This document shows positions 45,226 to 54,153 of a stretch of 64,000 nucleotides of DNA, one piece after another. Where the stretch lies: the NCBI RefSeq assembly GCF_039962115.1, contig NZ_JAMPKJ010000006.1:94446-158445 (forward strand), given 5' to 3'. Origin of the DNA: Funiculus sociatus GB2-C1. Lineage in GTDB: Bacteria > Cyanobacteriota > Cyanobacteriia > Cyanobacteriales > FACHB-T130. The translations under genes and the position numbers were made by a program. How positions within the stretch are numbered: the first letter of the stretch is position 1; the number at the start of each line of letters is the position of its first letter. The notes under the pieces were generated by a model. That model searched no databases. It was not told the origin of the DNA and saw only the letters and a program-made list of their open reading frames with translations.

Positions 45226-45328
45226 TATAGCAATCCTATTTAAGTTGTTAACGAGTATTCGCCCAGGTGTAGGAACACGGTACTGCCGTGTCCTTACAGG
45301 GTTTCACGAATCATTTAGGATTGCTATA
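45226..45328. repeat. MITE-like element with 13-bp terminal inverted repeats
   Basis: TATAGCAATCCTA at 45226-45238 and its exact complement at 45316-45328. Inside is a second palindrome (45267-45297, TGTAGGAACACGG / CCGTGTCCTTACA) of the GGGACATGGC family. A partial extra copy of the left end (ATAACAATCCTATTT) lies at about 45204-45218. 103 bp, no coding capacity. Confidence 0.65.
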
Positions 45329-45542
45329 GCAGGATGCCTGTCGTCGTGACACCTGCGTTACCTACAAACAAAAAAATCGCAACTCGTTGAGGACGGCGAT
45401 ATAAAATGACATATTTCTAGAAAAAGTTGGCATCATTAAGGAATGCGCTACTCGCTTCCGGCGTATGTGGGAAAGCGCTACTCGCTGCCCTTGAGTGATG
45501 GTAAAGCGATCGCTATTAAAGCATCTTTGCAGGAGAATACTT

Positions 45543-46862
45543 ATGGGGATGACCCTCACCGAAAAAATCTTAGCCCGTGCTTCCGGTCGGTCTGTTGTTG
45601 AACCGGGAGACAATATCTGGGTAAACGTTGATTTGTTAATGACTCATGACGTTTGCGGCCCCGGTACAATTGGCGTATTCAAGCGCGAATTTGGCGCAGA
45701 TGCCAAAGTCTGGGACAAAGAAAAGATTGTTTTGATTCCAGACCATTACATTTTTACTGCCGACGAACGCGCTAACCGCAACGTTGATATTCTGCGCGAC
45801 TTTGCCAAAGAGCAAGACATTAAATATTTCTACGACATCACCGACCGAGCCGACTTTAAAGCCAATCCTGATTACAAAGGTGTTTGCCACATTGCCTTGG
45901 CACAAGAAGGTCACACCCGTCCTGGGGAAGTCCTGTTTGGTACCGATTCCCACACCTGTAACGCGGGCGCTTTTGGTCAGTTTGCCACTGGCATCGGCAA
46001 CACGGATGCTGGTTTCATCATGGGAACTGGCAAGCTGCTGATTAAAGTCCCAGCGACGATGCGCTTTGTCTTTGAGGGAGAGATGCCGAATTACCTATTG
46101 GCAAAAGACCTGATCTTGCAAATCATTGGAGATATTGGGGTTGCTGGAGCCACTTATCGGGCGCTGGAATTTTCCGGTGGTACTATCAACGGTCTGTCGA
46201 TGGAAGACCGGATGACGCTGTGTAATATGGCGATTGAGGCAGGTGGCAAAAATGGCACGGTCGCCCCGGATGAGACGACGTTTGAGTACGTCCGCGCCCG
46301 GACTAATAAGCCTTTTGAGCCAGTTTATACGGATGCTGATGCTCGTTTCTACTCGGATCGGCATTATGATGTCTCTAAGTTAGAGCCGGTTGTCGCGAAG
46401 CCCCATTCTCCAGATAATCGTGCCTTGGCGCGGGAATGCCGGGATGTCAAGATTGACCGAGTTTATATCGGTTCCTGCACTGGCGGCAAAACCTCAGATT
46501 TTATGTACGCTGCCCGCATTCTTAAGGGACAGCAGGTGAAGGTTCCTACTTATTTAGTACCGGCAACGCAGAAAGTCTACGAAGACTTGTTCACCCAGAA
46601 GTACGAAGGGCAAACTCTCTCTGAGATTTTCTTGGCGGCTGGTTGCATTGAGCCTGCGGCACCTTCCTGCGCGGCTTGTTTGGGTGGCCCCAAGGATACT
46701 TTCGGGCGTGTGAATGAGCCGGAAATTTGCGTTTCTACAACTAACCGCAATTTCCCCGGACGAATGGGGAATAAAGAGGCGGGGATTTATTTAGCTTCGC
46801 CTTATACTGCTGCGGCTTCGGCGTTGACTGGATATGTGACTGACCCCCGCGATTTTATGTAA
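45543..46862 (+). CDS. leuC: 3-isopropylmalate dehydratase large subunit (aconitase-family, short type)
   Basis: 439 residues from ATG 45543, which has AGGAG 7 nt upstream; GTG 45495 would add 16 poorly conserved residues. MGMTLTEKILARASG, FGTDSHTCNAGAFGQFATGI, and the 4Fe-4S cysteines in YIGSCTGGKTSDF and APSCAACLGGP are diagnostic of the LeuC/HacA aconitase group. It should isomerise 2- to 3-isopropylmalate with LeuD. The length and the C-terminus (MGNKEAGIYLASPYTAAAS) fit the shorter homoaconitase-like class. No leuD is nearby, so the small subunit must be elsewhere. A terminator-like hairpin follows. Confidence 0.87.
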   Translation: MGMTLTEKILARASGRSVVEPGDNIWVNVDLLMTHDVCGPGTIGVFKREFGADAKVWDKEKIVLIPDHYIFTADERANRNVDILRDFAKEQDIKYFYDITDRADFKANPDYKGVCHIALAQEGHTRPGEVLFGTDSHTCNAGAFGQFATGIGNTDAGFIMGTGKLLIKVPATMRFVFEGEMPNYLLAKDLILQIIGDIGVAGATYRALEFSGGTINGLSMEDRMTLCNMAIEAGGKNGTVAPDETTFEYVRARTNKPFEPVYTDADARFYSDRHYDVSKLEPVVAKPHSPDNRALARECRDVKIDRVYIGSCTGGKTSDFMYAARILKGQQVKVPTYLVPATQKVYEDLFTQKYEGQTLSEIFLAAGCIEPAAPSCAACLGGPKDTFGRVNEPEICVSTTNRNFPGRMGNKEAGIYLASPYTAAASALTGYVTDPRDFM

Positions 46863-46873
46863 AGCAGTAGGAG

Positions 46874-46906
46874 AAGGGTGGGTATTGCTCACCCTTATTG
46901 CTTTTT
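46874..46906 (+). terminator. Terminator-like hairpin after leuC
   Basis: AAGGGTG (46874-46880) pairs with CACCCTT (46890-46896), followed within a few bases by TTTTT (46902-46906). It lies 12 bp after the leuC stop. Confidence 0.65.
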
Positions 46907-47113
46907 GATGAGCTGACAGAACCTCACCCCCAGTCCTCTCTCCGTCCACGGCGAGGGGAAATAATGAATGGCTCGACCTTAGCATCAAAATTATCTGAGT
47001 CAACTCCATACTAATTGGTGATAGCGATCGCGCTTTCGATGGCACGCAGAAAGCGATCGCTCCAACACACTCGCTATACTCGTAGTCTACGGAATTCAGC
47101 AGATGCAAGTATT

Positions 47114-50100
47114 ATGGTGGATTGGTTATTGGTCTGGGGAGTTAATACTGTCGCAGGATTTGTGTTTACAGAGGTTTTGGCTCCCTTAGCCAAAGGAGCT
47201 TTAGAGGATTACGTCAAAGATTTTTTCAAAGACAGCATCAAGGATTTTACGGGATTATTCCAGAAAGACACCCTGCAAACAGTAGTTGGTAAAGCTCTGA
47301 AGGAATTTTTGCAATTAGTGCAGCAGGAATTAGAAGATGCTGAACTTTCTGAAGAACAACTGAAAGCTTACATCACACCATTTAATCAATTTATTAATAA
47401 TAAATCTGTTAAAGAGATATTAGGAAGTGCTTTTCAATATGACTGTCAAGCTATAAATATTAAGAAATTATCTATAATTTGGTATCAGCTAGACTTGTTA
47501 TCTTTGCCAGAGGGATTTGATTGGGAACAAGTTAGCAAGCGTTATCTTAAAAAAGTTAAAGCTATCATCCGCGAATCAGACGAGTTACGCACTATCTTTG
47601 ACTCAAAAAATATAGAAGCTATTCAACAAAATACTAAAGAACTGGCTGGAATTTCCCCGGAATTTGATTTAAACCGATATCAGGAAGGGCTGCGAGAGCG
47701 ATACGGCAATCTTAATTTAGATAGTTTGGATACGACTGTTTACGACTATCGAGAAAAACTCAAGGTATGGCAAATTTTTATAGCACAAGATGTGCGAGAA
47801 TGCCAGGAATATTTACCCCAAGTTTACGAGATTCCTAAAGAGCATCAAAAACGACTGAGGGAGAGTAACCAACTCGAAGCAGACGTTAACCCCCAGGAGT
47901 GGGAACGATACAAAGAAGTTTATTATCAACAGCCTATTCGCTCAGTTTTAGATATTGTTAATGACTCTCAAACTTATCCCTATATTGTAATTTTGGGCGA
48001 TCCGGGTTCGGGGAAGTCTACGCTGTTGCAATACATTGCTTTGAATTGGGCAAGAACGCCTCTCAATACTGTGATTGAACAGCCGATTCCGTTGCTGATT
48101 GAATTGCGGACTTATATTCGCAATCGCGACTCTGGAGAGTGCAAAGATTTTCTGGAATTCTTTCACAAAGGCTGTGGAATTGTCTGTCGCCTCAATCAGC
48201 ATCAACTCCACGAACGGCTAAAAGCTGGCAAGATTTCGGTGATGTTTGATGGGTTGGATGAGGTGTTCGATCCGGCGAAACGGGATGAGGTAATTACTGA
48301 TATCCATCGCTTCACGAATGAATATCCGAAAGCACGGGTAATTGTTACCTCTCGCATTATTGGCTACAAACCGCAACGTCTGCGAGATGCTCAGTTTCGT
48401 CACTTCATGCTGCAAGATTTAGAGTCAGAGAAAATCGAGGATTTTCTCTATCGATGGCATGAATTAACGTTCACCGATGAGGCGGATAAAATTAGAAATC
48501 GGGAGCGACTGCAAAGAGCAATTGAGACTTCTTTAGCAATTGGAGAACTGGCGGGAAATCCTCTGTTACTGACGATGATGGCAATTTTAAACCTCAATCA
48601 AGAATTGCCAAGAGATAGACCAGAACTCTACAACCAAGCCTCGCGGTTACTGCTGCATCAATGGGATATCGAGCAAAAATTGTTAGAAAATCCGAGGATA
48701 GATTCGGTAACGATTGACTATAAAGATAAGCAGGCGATGTTGCGTCAGGTAGCCTACCGTATGCAAGCTAGTGAAAAAGGTTTAGCTGGCAACTTGATTA
48801 GTGCAGATGATTTAGAAAAGATTTTGACTGATTATCTGAAAACTATAGAAGTTGAGCAAGCGAGAACGGTTGCTAGGTTACTGATTGAGCAACTGCGACA
48901 TCGTAACTTTATTTTGTGTTTCTTGGGTGCAGATTACTATGCTTTTGTGCATCGGACATTTTTGGAATACTTCTGTGCTAGTGAGTTTGTCTGGCAATTT
49001 GAGAAGGAACAAACGATTTCCCTGGAATATTTAAAGACGGAAGTTTTCGGGAAGCACTGGCAGGATGAGTCTTGGCATGAAGTTCTGCGGCTGATTGCGG
49101 GAATGATTGAGCCAAAATTTGCAGGCGGAATTTTAGATTATCTGATAGTACAAAAGGGCGAAAACGAAAAGTTTATCAATCTATTTTTAGCAGCCGAGTG
49201 CCTTTCAGAAGTGAGGAATCGCTCGTTGATTGCAGCAACAACTGACCAACTCCTCAATCAGCTGAAGGGCTTAACTCAGTATGACCTACCTTACGATTAC
49301 AAGCCCTATGGAGAGGAGGCAGCCTTAGTTAGGAAAATTCGCACTCAAGCCGTTTCATCTGTCGCCACAACTTGGAAAGATCGCCCGGATACCTTAGCTT
49401 GGCTCAAACAACGGGCGCAAGCGGATGGCAATTGGGCTGTGCGGCAAACGGCGGTGCAAGAATTAGCCCGTGGATGGAAAGATCACCCGGATACCTTAGC
49501 TTGGCTCAAACAACGGGTGCAAGCGGATGACGATCCGCACGTGCGACAAATGGCGGTGGAAGAATTAGCCCGTGGTTGGAAAGATCACCCGGATACCTTA
49601 CCCATCCTCAAACAACGGGTGCAAGCGGATGACGATCCGCACGTGCGATATGTGGCGGTGGAAGAATTAACCCGTGGTTGGAAAGATCACCCGGATACCT
49701 TACTCATCCTCAAACAACGGGCGCAAGGAGATGACGATTCGCCTGTGCGACTTATGGCGGTGGAAGAATTAGCCCGTGGTTGGAAAGATCACCCGGATAC
49801 CTTACCCATCCTCAAAGAACGGGCGCAAGGGGATGACAATTGGGCTGTGCGAAAAGCGGTGGTGCAAGAATTAGCCCGTGGTTGGAAAGATCACCCGGAT
49901 ACCTTACCTATCCTCAAACAACGGGCGCAAGGGGATGACAATTGGGCTGTGCGAAAAGCGGTAGTGCAAGAATTAGCCCGTGGTTGGAAAAATCACCCGG
50001 ATACCTTACCTATCCTCAAACAACAGGCGCAAGCAGATGGCAGTGAGTATGTGCGATGTGCGGCGGTGCAAGAATTAGCCCGTGGTTGGAAAGATGAACC

Positions 50101-50320
50101 TGGGATGTTTGAATTTTTGCGCGATCGCGCTGTCAATGACCCCTTTGAGCGTAAGGAAGACTGGGAAGACAACCCTGGGCAATTAGCACTTGCGATAATC
50201 ATCAAAGATTATCCTCAGCATCCCCAGACTCTACCGCTGTTGCGCGATCGCTCTTTTAATGACCCAGATGAGAAAGTGCGCGAGTTCGCCATTGAGAAAC
50301 TAAAAGAATTAGATAAGTAA
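47114..50320 (+). CDS. NACHT-domain STAND NTPase with C-terminal HEAT-like repeats (bNACHT/Avs-like)
   Basis: 1068 residues from ATG 47114 (MVDWLLVWGVNTVAGFVFTE). A helical N-terminal domain (1-290) with amphipathic and hydrophobic helices is the likely effector or oligomer part. The NACHT domain (about 285-470) has Walker A GDPGSGK301-ST, Walker B VMFDGLDEVFDP and sensor-type VIVTSRIIGY. A winged-helix-like stretch (SLAIGELAGNPLLLTMMAIL) and helices lead into seven tandem 34-residue repeats (about 754-990), then two degenerate ones. Known relatives act in phage defence by sensing a ligand and oligomerising (established for some; inferred here). Two small genes follow within 27 bp and 10 bp. 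Confidence 0.9.
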   Translation: MVDWLLVWGVNTVAGFVFTEVLAPLAKGALEDYVKDFFKDSIKDFTGLFQKDTLQTVVGKALKEFLQLVQQELEDAELSEEQLKAYITPFNQFINNKSVKEILGSAFQYDCQAINIKKLSIIWYQLDLLSLPEGFDWEQVSKRYLKKVKAIIRESDELRTIFDSKNIEAIQQNTKELAGISPEFDLNRYQEGLRERYGNLNLDSLDTTVYDYREKLKVWQIFIAQDVRECQEYLPQVYEIPKEHQKRLRESNQLEADVNPQEWERYKEVYYQQPIRSVLDIVNDSQTYPYIVILGDPGSGKSTLLQYIALNWARTPLNTVIEQPIPLLIELRTYIRNRDSGECKDFLEFFHKGCGIVCRLNQHQLHERLKAGKISVMFDGLDEVFDPAKRDEVITDIHRFTNEYPKARVIVTSRIIGYKPQRLRDAQFRHFMLQDLESEKIEDFLYRWHELTFTDEADKIRNRERLQRAIETSLAIGELAGNPLLLTMMAILNLNQELPRDRPELYNQASRLLLHQWDIEQKLLENPRIDSVTIDYKDKQAMLRQVAYRMQASEKGLAGNLISADDLEKILTDYLKTIEVEQARTVARLLIEQLRHRNFILCFLGADYYAFVHRTFLEYFCASEFVWQFEKEQTISLEYLKTEVFGKHWQDESWHEVLRLIAGMIEPKFAGGILDYLIVQKGENEKFINLFLAAECLSEVRNRSLIAATTDQLLNQLKGLTQYDLPYDYKPYGEEAALVRKIRTQAVSSVATTWKDRPDTLAWLKQRAQADGNWAVRQTAVQELARGWKDHPDTLAWLKQRVQADDDPHVRQMAVEELARGWKDHPDTLPILKQRVQADDDPHVRYVAVEELTRGWKDHPDTLLILKQRAQGDDDSPVRLMAVEELARGWKDHPDTLPILKERAQGDDNWAVRKAVVQELARGWKDHPDTLPILKQRAQGDDNWAVRKAVVQELARGWKNHPDTLPILKQQAQADGSEYVRCAAVQELARGWKDEPGMFEFLRDRAVNDPFERKEDWEDNPGQLALAIIIKDYPQHPQTLPLLRDRSFNDPDEKVREFAIEKLKELDK
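49373..50186 (+). repeat. Tandem 102-bp coding repeats in the NACHT gene
   Basis: Copies begin at 49373, 49475, 49577, 49679, 49781, 49883, 49985 and (degenerate) 50087, each exactly 102 bp. Each codes WKDHPDTLPILKQRAQ, a short variable patch, then VQELARG. Copies 5 and 6 are almost identical in DNA. The spacing is kept to the base, showing recent unequal exchange or slippage. Confidence 0.92.
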
Positions 50321-50346
50321 AATTAGAGAAAAATGGAGATAAACTC

Positions 50347-50598
50347 ATGACTGCTGTAAAGACAACCAAAGTCTATGACGAAATTATTGACTTCATTGCT
50401 ACTGGAACTACTCCTCAAAGTGTCATCAATTTTCGACTATCTGAAGCAGCGCAAGAACGTTTAGAAGACTTAGTTTATAAACACAAATCAGGAGAACTAA
50501 CGCCAGATGAAAAGCGGGAATTAGACCATTTCCTGACGCTAGAACATATAATGAGGCTGGCAAAAGCACGGGCTAATAAGTATATTAAAGCTGAATAA
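50347..50598 (+). CDS. Small protein of unknown function beside an HNH gene
   Basis: 83 residues, no recognised domain. It is soluble, with a basic start (TTKVYDEIIDFIATGTTPQS) and an acidic helical middle (ERLEDLVYKHKSGELTPDEK). GGAG lies about 9 nt upstream. It sits 27 bp after the NACHT gene and 10 bp before an HNH nuclease, and may be an adaptor, antitoxin or regulator of that nuclease (inference). Similar small-protein/HNH pairs are common in cyanobacteria (from memory). Confidence 0.6.
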   Translation: MTAVKTTKVYDEIIDFIATGTTPQSVINFRLSEAAQERLEDLVYKHKSGELTPDEKRELDHFLTLEHIMRLAKARANKYIKAE

Positions 50599-50607
50599 GT
50601 ATTAAAA

Positions 50608-51048
50608 ATGGCTCGTAATTACATTAATGCAGAACTTCGGCGTTTAGTTGTCAATCGTGCTGATTACCTTTGCGAATATTGTTTTATTCCAGATGAAGAC
50701 GGCTTAAGCTTTCAAATTGACCATATCATTAGCTTGAAACACGGCGGATCAACAACAGAAGATAATCTGACCTATTCTTGTGTTTTCTGTAATCTCAATA
50801 AAGGAACCGAGCTAGGTTCTATTGTTTGGCAGACTGGGGAACTTGTGCGGTTTTTCAACCCACGTCGAGACTTTTGGGGAGAGCATTTTCGACTAGATGA
50901 CAATGCGATTCAACCGCTGACAGATATTGGTGAAGTAACTGCACGAATTCTAGATTTTAACAACGATGAGCGCATTCTAGAGCGACAAGAATTGATAGCA
51001 GTTGGCAGGTATCCGTCTGCATCTGCCCTAAGACGGATTAATAAGTAG
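50608..51048 (+). CDS. HNH endonuclease
   Basis: 146 residues. Zinc/HNH core: CEYCFIPDEDGLSFQIDHII...HGGSTTEDNLTYSCVFCNLNKGT, with two CxxC pairs and D-H. An N-terminal helix (RRLVVNRADYL) and a C-terminal RILDFNNDERILERQELI stretch complete the compact single-domain form. It should cleave DNA. Placement as the third gene of a NACHT set suggests an effector role, though it may be an independent TA-like pair with the 83-residue protein. Confidence 0.85.
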   Translation: MARNYINAELRRLVVNRADYLCEYCFIPDEDGLSFQIDHIISLKHGGSTTEDNLTYSCVFCNLNKGTELGSIVWQTGELVRFFNPRRDFWGEHFRLDDNAIQPLTDIGEVTARILDFNNDERILERQELIAVGRYPSASALRRINK

Positions 51049-51306
51049 ATTTACTGAATTTAAAATAGTGCGACTTGAGCGATCGCATCCGTTTCTCTGC
51101 GTATTACTAGCGCGATCGCTTCACAGTAACTTTATAATTGGGCGGAATAATACCGAGGTTTGTAAATATTTAGTAAAGATGTACTCGAAACGGTGGCAGC
51201 TTTACTTAAAGATTTCCTAAAGTTAAGTTGAGTGTATACGTATATTTGCGTAATAACCTCGGTTTCGTCCAGAAGACGAGTATTGTACTAAAGTAACGGA
51301 ACACCT

Positions 51307-51747
51307 ATGAATTTGCGGGCTATATCAAAAGAAGCAGACAAAAGTAAGTATTTACTCTTAAGCGTTCTCAGTCTGTCTGTCGTTGCAGGTATCTCTTCTT
51401 TTGTCAGTTTTACATTAATTTCCCAGCGGAATTCCCGGCCAGATTTCGTGCAGCAAGCTTCCTCTAAGGAGAGTGGCACGAATAAGAGTTCTTCACGAAA
51501 GAAGAACAAAGCTAAAAAAAATACAAATAAGTCGCAACTCTTTACAATGGAGCCAAGTTTTACAACTACTCCCCAGCCTACGACTTTGGCACCTGCGTCA
51601 ATAGCTAGACCTACCAGCACTTTACCGACTAAGTATCCCTCGGCACCTGGTACAACAACGAATTATGGAGGGATGATAACCACACCCTCGACTACCTTAC
51701 CAAGCGCCTTACCAAGCGCCCCTGGTACGACGATAGTGGGACGATAG
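51307..51747 (+). CDS. Membrane-anchored protein of unknown function with T/P-rich tail
   Basis: 146 residues. One hydrophobic segment (about 16-38, YLLLSVLSLSVVAGISSFVS) follows a short charged N-terminus. Then comes a basic patch (SSRKKNKAKKNTNKS) and a low-complexity tail with repeated PSAPGTT and TTLP units. The shape fits an N-terminal anchor with an extended, exposed tail. The tail has two PSAPGTT copies. It is a single gene with no operon partners; no family recognised. Confidence 0.5.
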   Translation: MNLRAISKEADKSKYLLLSVLSLSVVAGISSFVSFTLISQRNSRPDFVQQASSKESGTNKSSSRKKNKAKKNTNKSQLFTMEPSFTTTPQPTTLAPASIARPTSTLPTKYPSAPGTTTNYGGMITTPSTTLPSALPSAPGTTIVGR

Positions 51748-51906
51748 GTACACTGAACATAAAAACCAGTCCTAGCGGTTATTAGATGGGCTATGGGGCT
51801 GAGTGCTACCATTTCTTGTAGGGCTTTCAATTTGCCAGAGATGATAATTACGCGATCGCTATCTCAACTGAACATCAAACGATCGCCCCTAAACTTTACG
51901 CCGCTG

Positions 51907-52098
51907 CTACTGCCCAAACTGTTGTTTAGCTTGCTGATAAACTTCCGCTGTTATTAATTTTTGCCCGGCTTCTTGGGCAAATTTTTCAATTTTTTTCCTA
52001 GCAGCGGGACGGACAAAAAAGGGAATTTCTTTCAGCTTGGCTTCAGCTTCGGGTGTCCACTCTACCGCATTAGGTTGGTTTGCCACAGTTTTCTCCAA
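51907..52098 (-). CDS. PCP_red-domain small protein (protochlorophyllide reductase subunit-like)
   Basis: 63 residues. WTPEAEAKLKEIPFFVRPAA, RKKIEKFAQEAG and LITAEVY match the PCP_red domain found at the C-terminus of ChlB/BchB of the dark protochlorophyllide reductase. Here it stands alone, as in many cyanobacteria. It is unlikely to be a reductase by itself; a pigment-linked binding role is possible. It lies 96 bp downstream of cynS on the same strand. Confidence 0.82.
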   Translation of the reverse strand: MEKTVANQPNAVEWTPEAEAKLKEIPFFVRPAARKKIEKFAQEAGQKLITAEVYQQAKQQFGQ

Positions 52099-52194
52099 AA
52101 AAAATCCTTAAAACAGGAGTTTAACAGGTAAGCGATCGCTCTTTCCAGCCTCTCATCAAGAACGCGATCGCCTTTCCTCAACCCTAGCAACGAG

Positions 52195-52635
52195 TTACCA
52201 CTTTTTGTAGGGCAAAAACTTGCCAGACATGATGACTTTTACGCGATCGCCTTTGGGATCTTCTTCCTTCTCCACATCCAAGGTAAAATCAATTGCGCTC
52301 ATAATGCCATCACCAAACTTTTCGTGAATCACGCTTTTGATCGGCATTCCGTAAACCTGCATTATTTCATAAAATCGATAAATCAAAGGATCAGTAGGAA
52401 CAACTGGCCCCAAGCCTTTTAGAGGGCTTTCTGTTAATTCTTTAGCATAAACTGGGTTAACATCTAATGCAGAAACCAGCTTATTCGCCTCTTCCTCAGA
52501 AGCACTAGCTTGACGGTAGATCACCGCTGCAATCCATACCTCGTCACGTCCCAATATTTTTTCTAAATCGCCAAAGCTTAGTTTCTTATTTTTTTTCGCA
52601 TCTAAGAGTGTCTGAGTAATTTCTGGAACTTGCAT
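52195..52635 (-). CDS. cynS: Cyanate hydratase (cyanase)
   Basis: 146 residues from ATG 52635, with GAGGAG close upstream; the longer frame to 52653 is less likely. An N-terminal helix-turn-helix-like domain ([20 protein letters not shown]) is followed by the catalytic domain with [11 protein letters not shown] and [13 protein letters not shown], which hold the conserved R, E and S. It turns cyanate plus bicarbonate into ammonia and CO2. In cyanobacteria it often sits with a cyanate ABC transporter (cynABD); none is here. Next to it are ndhH and the PCP_red gene. Confidence 0.95.
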   Translation of the reverse strand: MQVPEITQTLLDAKKNKKLSFGDLEKILGRDEVWIAAVIYRQASASEEEANKLVSALDVNPVYAKELTESPLKGLGPVVPTDPLIYRFYEIMQVYGMPIKSVIHEKFGDGIMSAIDFTLDVEKEEDPKGDRVKVIMSGKFLPYKKW

Positions 52636-52716
52636 TATCAACTCCTCACCCATTATTTATTTAAGCTAAACATGAAAAAGGCAAAAGTGATTTTCCTTTT
52701 GCCTTTTTCATTTTCT

Positions 52717-53901
52717 TTACCGATCTACTGAACCCATGATGATATCGATACTGCCCAAAATTGTCACGATATCAGCCACTTTCACACCCTTAATGATGTG
52801 AGGTAGGATTTGCACGTTAACAAAATCGGGAGTGCGAATCTTCCAACGCCATGGGAAAACGTTATCATCCCCAATCAAGAAAATTCCCAGTTCACCTTTG
52901 CCACACTCGACGCGGACATAGTGTTCGCCTTTAGGAATTTTGAAAGTAGGGGATATTTTCTTACCGATGTACTGGTAATCAAAATCGTTCCACTCAGATT
53001 TTGCCCCTTCTGCCATGCGCTTAGCTTCCAAGTTTTCGTAAGGGCCACCAGGAAGTCCCTTAAGGGCTTGGCGAAGAATCTTCACAGATTCGCGCATCTC
53101 CCGAATCCGCACTAAGTAACGGGCAAAACAATCCCCGGCAGTTTCCCACGGCACATCCCAGTCGAAATCGTCGTAGCATTCGTAGTGGTCAACTTTCCGT
53201 AAATCCCACTTCACCCCGGAAGCGCGCAGCATGGGGCCAGAAAGTCCCCAGTTAATCGCTTCTTCGCGGTTGATAGTGCCAACGCCCTCAACCCGACGGC
53301 GGAAAATGGGGTTGTCGGTAATCAAGCGTTCGTATTCGTCAACCTTGGGGTAAAAGTAGTCGCAGAAGTCTTGGCACTTGTCAACCCAGCCGTAAGGCAA
53401 ATCAACAGCAACTCCTCCAATGCGGAAGTAGTTGTTGTTCACCATCCGATAACCTGAAGCGGCTTCCCACAGGTCATAAATCAACTCCCGTTCCCGGAAA
53501 ATGTAAAAGAAGGGAGTCTGTGCGCCAACGTCAGCCATGAACGGGCCAAGCCACAGCAAGTGGTTGGCGATGCGGTTCAGTTCTAGCATGATGACGCGGA
53601 TGTAGCTGGCGCGTTTGGGAACCGCAATATCAGCCAGCTTTTCTGGGGCGTTGACGGTGATAGCCTCGTTAAACATCCCTTCGGCGTAGTCCCAGCGACT
53701 AACGTAAGGAACGTACATGATGTTGGTGCGGTTTTCGGCAATTTTTTCCATGCCGCGATGCAGGTAGCCGATTACGGGTTCGCAATCTACGACATCCTCG
53801 CCGTCTAGGGTGACGATTAGTCGCATCACTCCGTGCATGGAGGGATGGTGCGGCCCCATGTTCAGCACCATCGGTTCAGTTCTAGTTTCTAACTTTGCCA
53901 T
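52717..53901 (-). CDS. ndhH: NAD(P)H-quinone oxidoreductase subunit H (49-kDa)
   Basis: 394 residues, complete. [35 protein letters not shown] and [11 protein letters not shown] are signatures of NuoD/NdhH, which forms the quinone cavity of the NDH-1 peripheral arm. It is encoded apart from the ndhA-I-G-E set, as is common. The 252-bp divergent space to the M48 gene should hold both promoters. Confidence 0.97.
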   Translation of the reverse strand: MAKLETRTEPMVLNMGPHHPSMHGVMRLIVTLDGEDVVDCEPVIGYLHRGMEKIAENRTNIMYVPYVSRWDYAEGMFNEAITVNAPEKLADIAVPKRASYIRVIMLELNRIANHLLWLGPFMADVGAQTPFFYIFRERELIYDLWEAASGYRMVNNNYFRIGGVAVDLPYGWVDKCQDFCDYFYPKVDEYERLITDNPIFRRRVEGVGTINREEAINWGLSGPMLRASGVKWDLRKVDHYECYDDFDWDVPWETAGDCFARYLVRIREMRESVKILRQALKGLPGGPYENLEAKRMAEGAKSEWNDFDYQYIGKKISPTFKIPKGEHYVRVECGKGELGIFLIGDDNVFPWRWKIRTPDFVNVQILPHIIKGVKVADIVTILGSIDIIMGSVDR

Positions 53902-54153
53902 ATATCAGCAATTCCCTTGATGAAAATTTGGGCAGCCGCATCTCAATCACAAAACACGCCAAAATTGCCTCGGCGGGCATCTGTCGGTTTACTACTGAGT
54001 GTTTATTTTTGTTGCACTTACTTAATTATATGGAGCTTTGACCGCAGGATGCGCTTAAAGTTGAGCTGCTTTCAACCAAGGATAATTCGGGCAAAACCTT
54101 GTGGAAATTGCCTGGTTATTGGGAACTCTAATAAAAGAGTTGGATGAATTCTA

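Noticed and set aside
45495..45542. Longer GTG start for leuC
   Set aside because: ATG 45543 has AGGAG at good spacing and the family N-terminus begins there.
49373..50186. CRISPR-like array
   Set aside because: The 102-bp repeats are in frame, code protein and have no spacers. No other spaced identical repeats were found in the window.
53917..54147. 76-codon plus-strand ORF in the ndhH-M48 space
   Set aside because: It begins 16 bp from the ndhH start and would fill the divergent promoter region; no domain or ribosome site seen.
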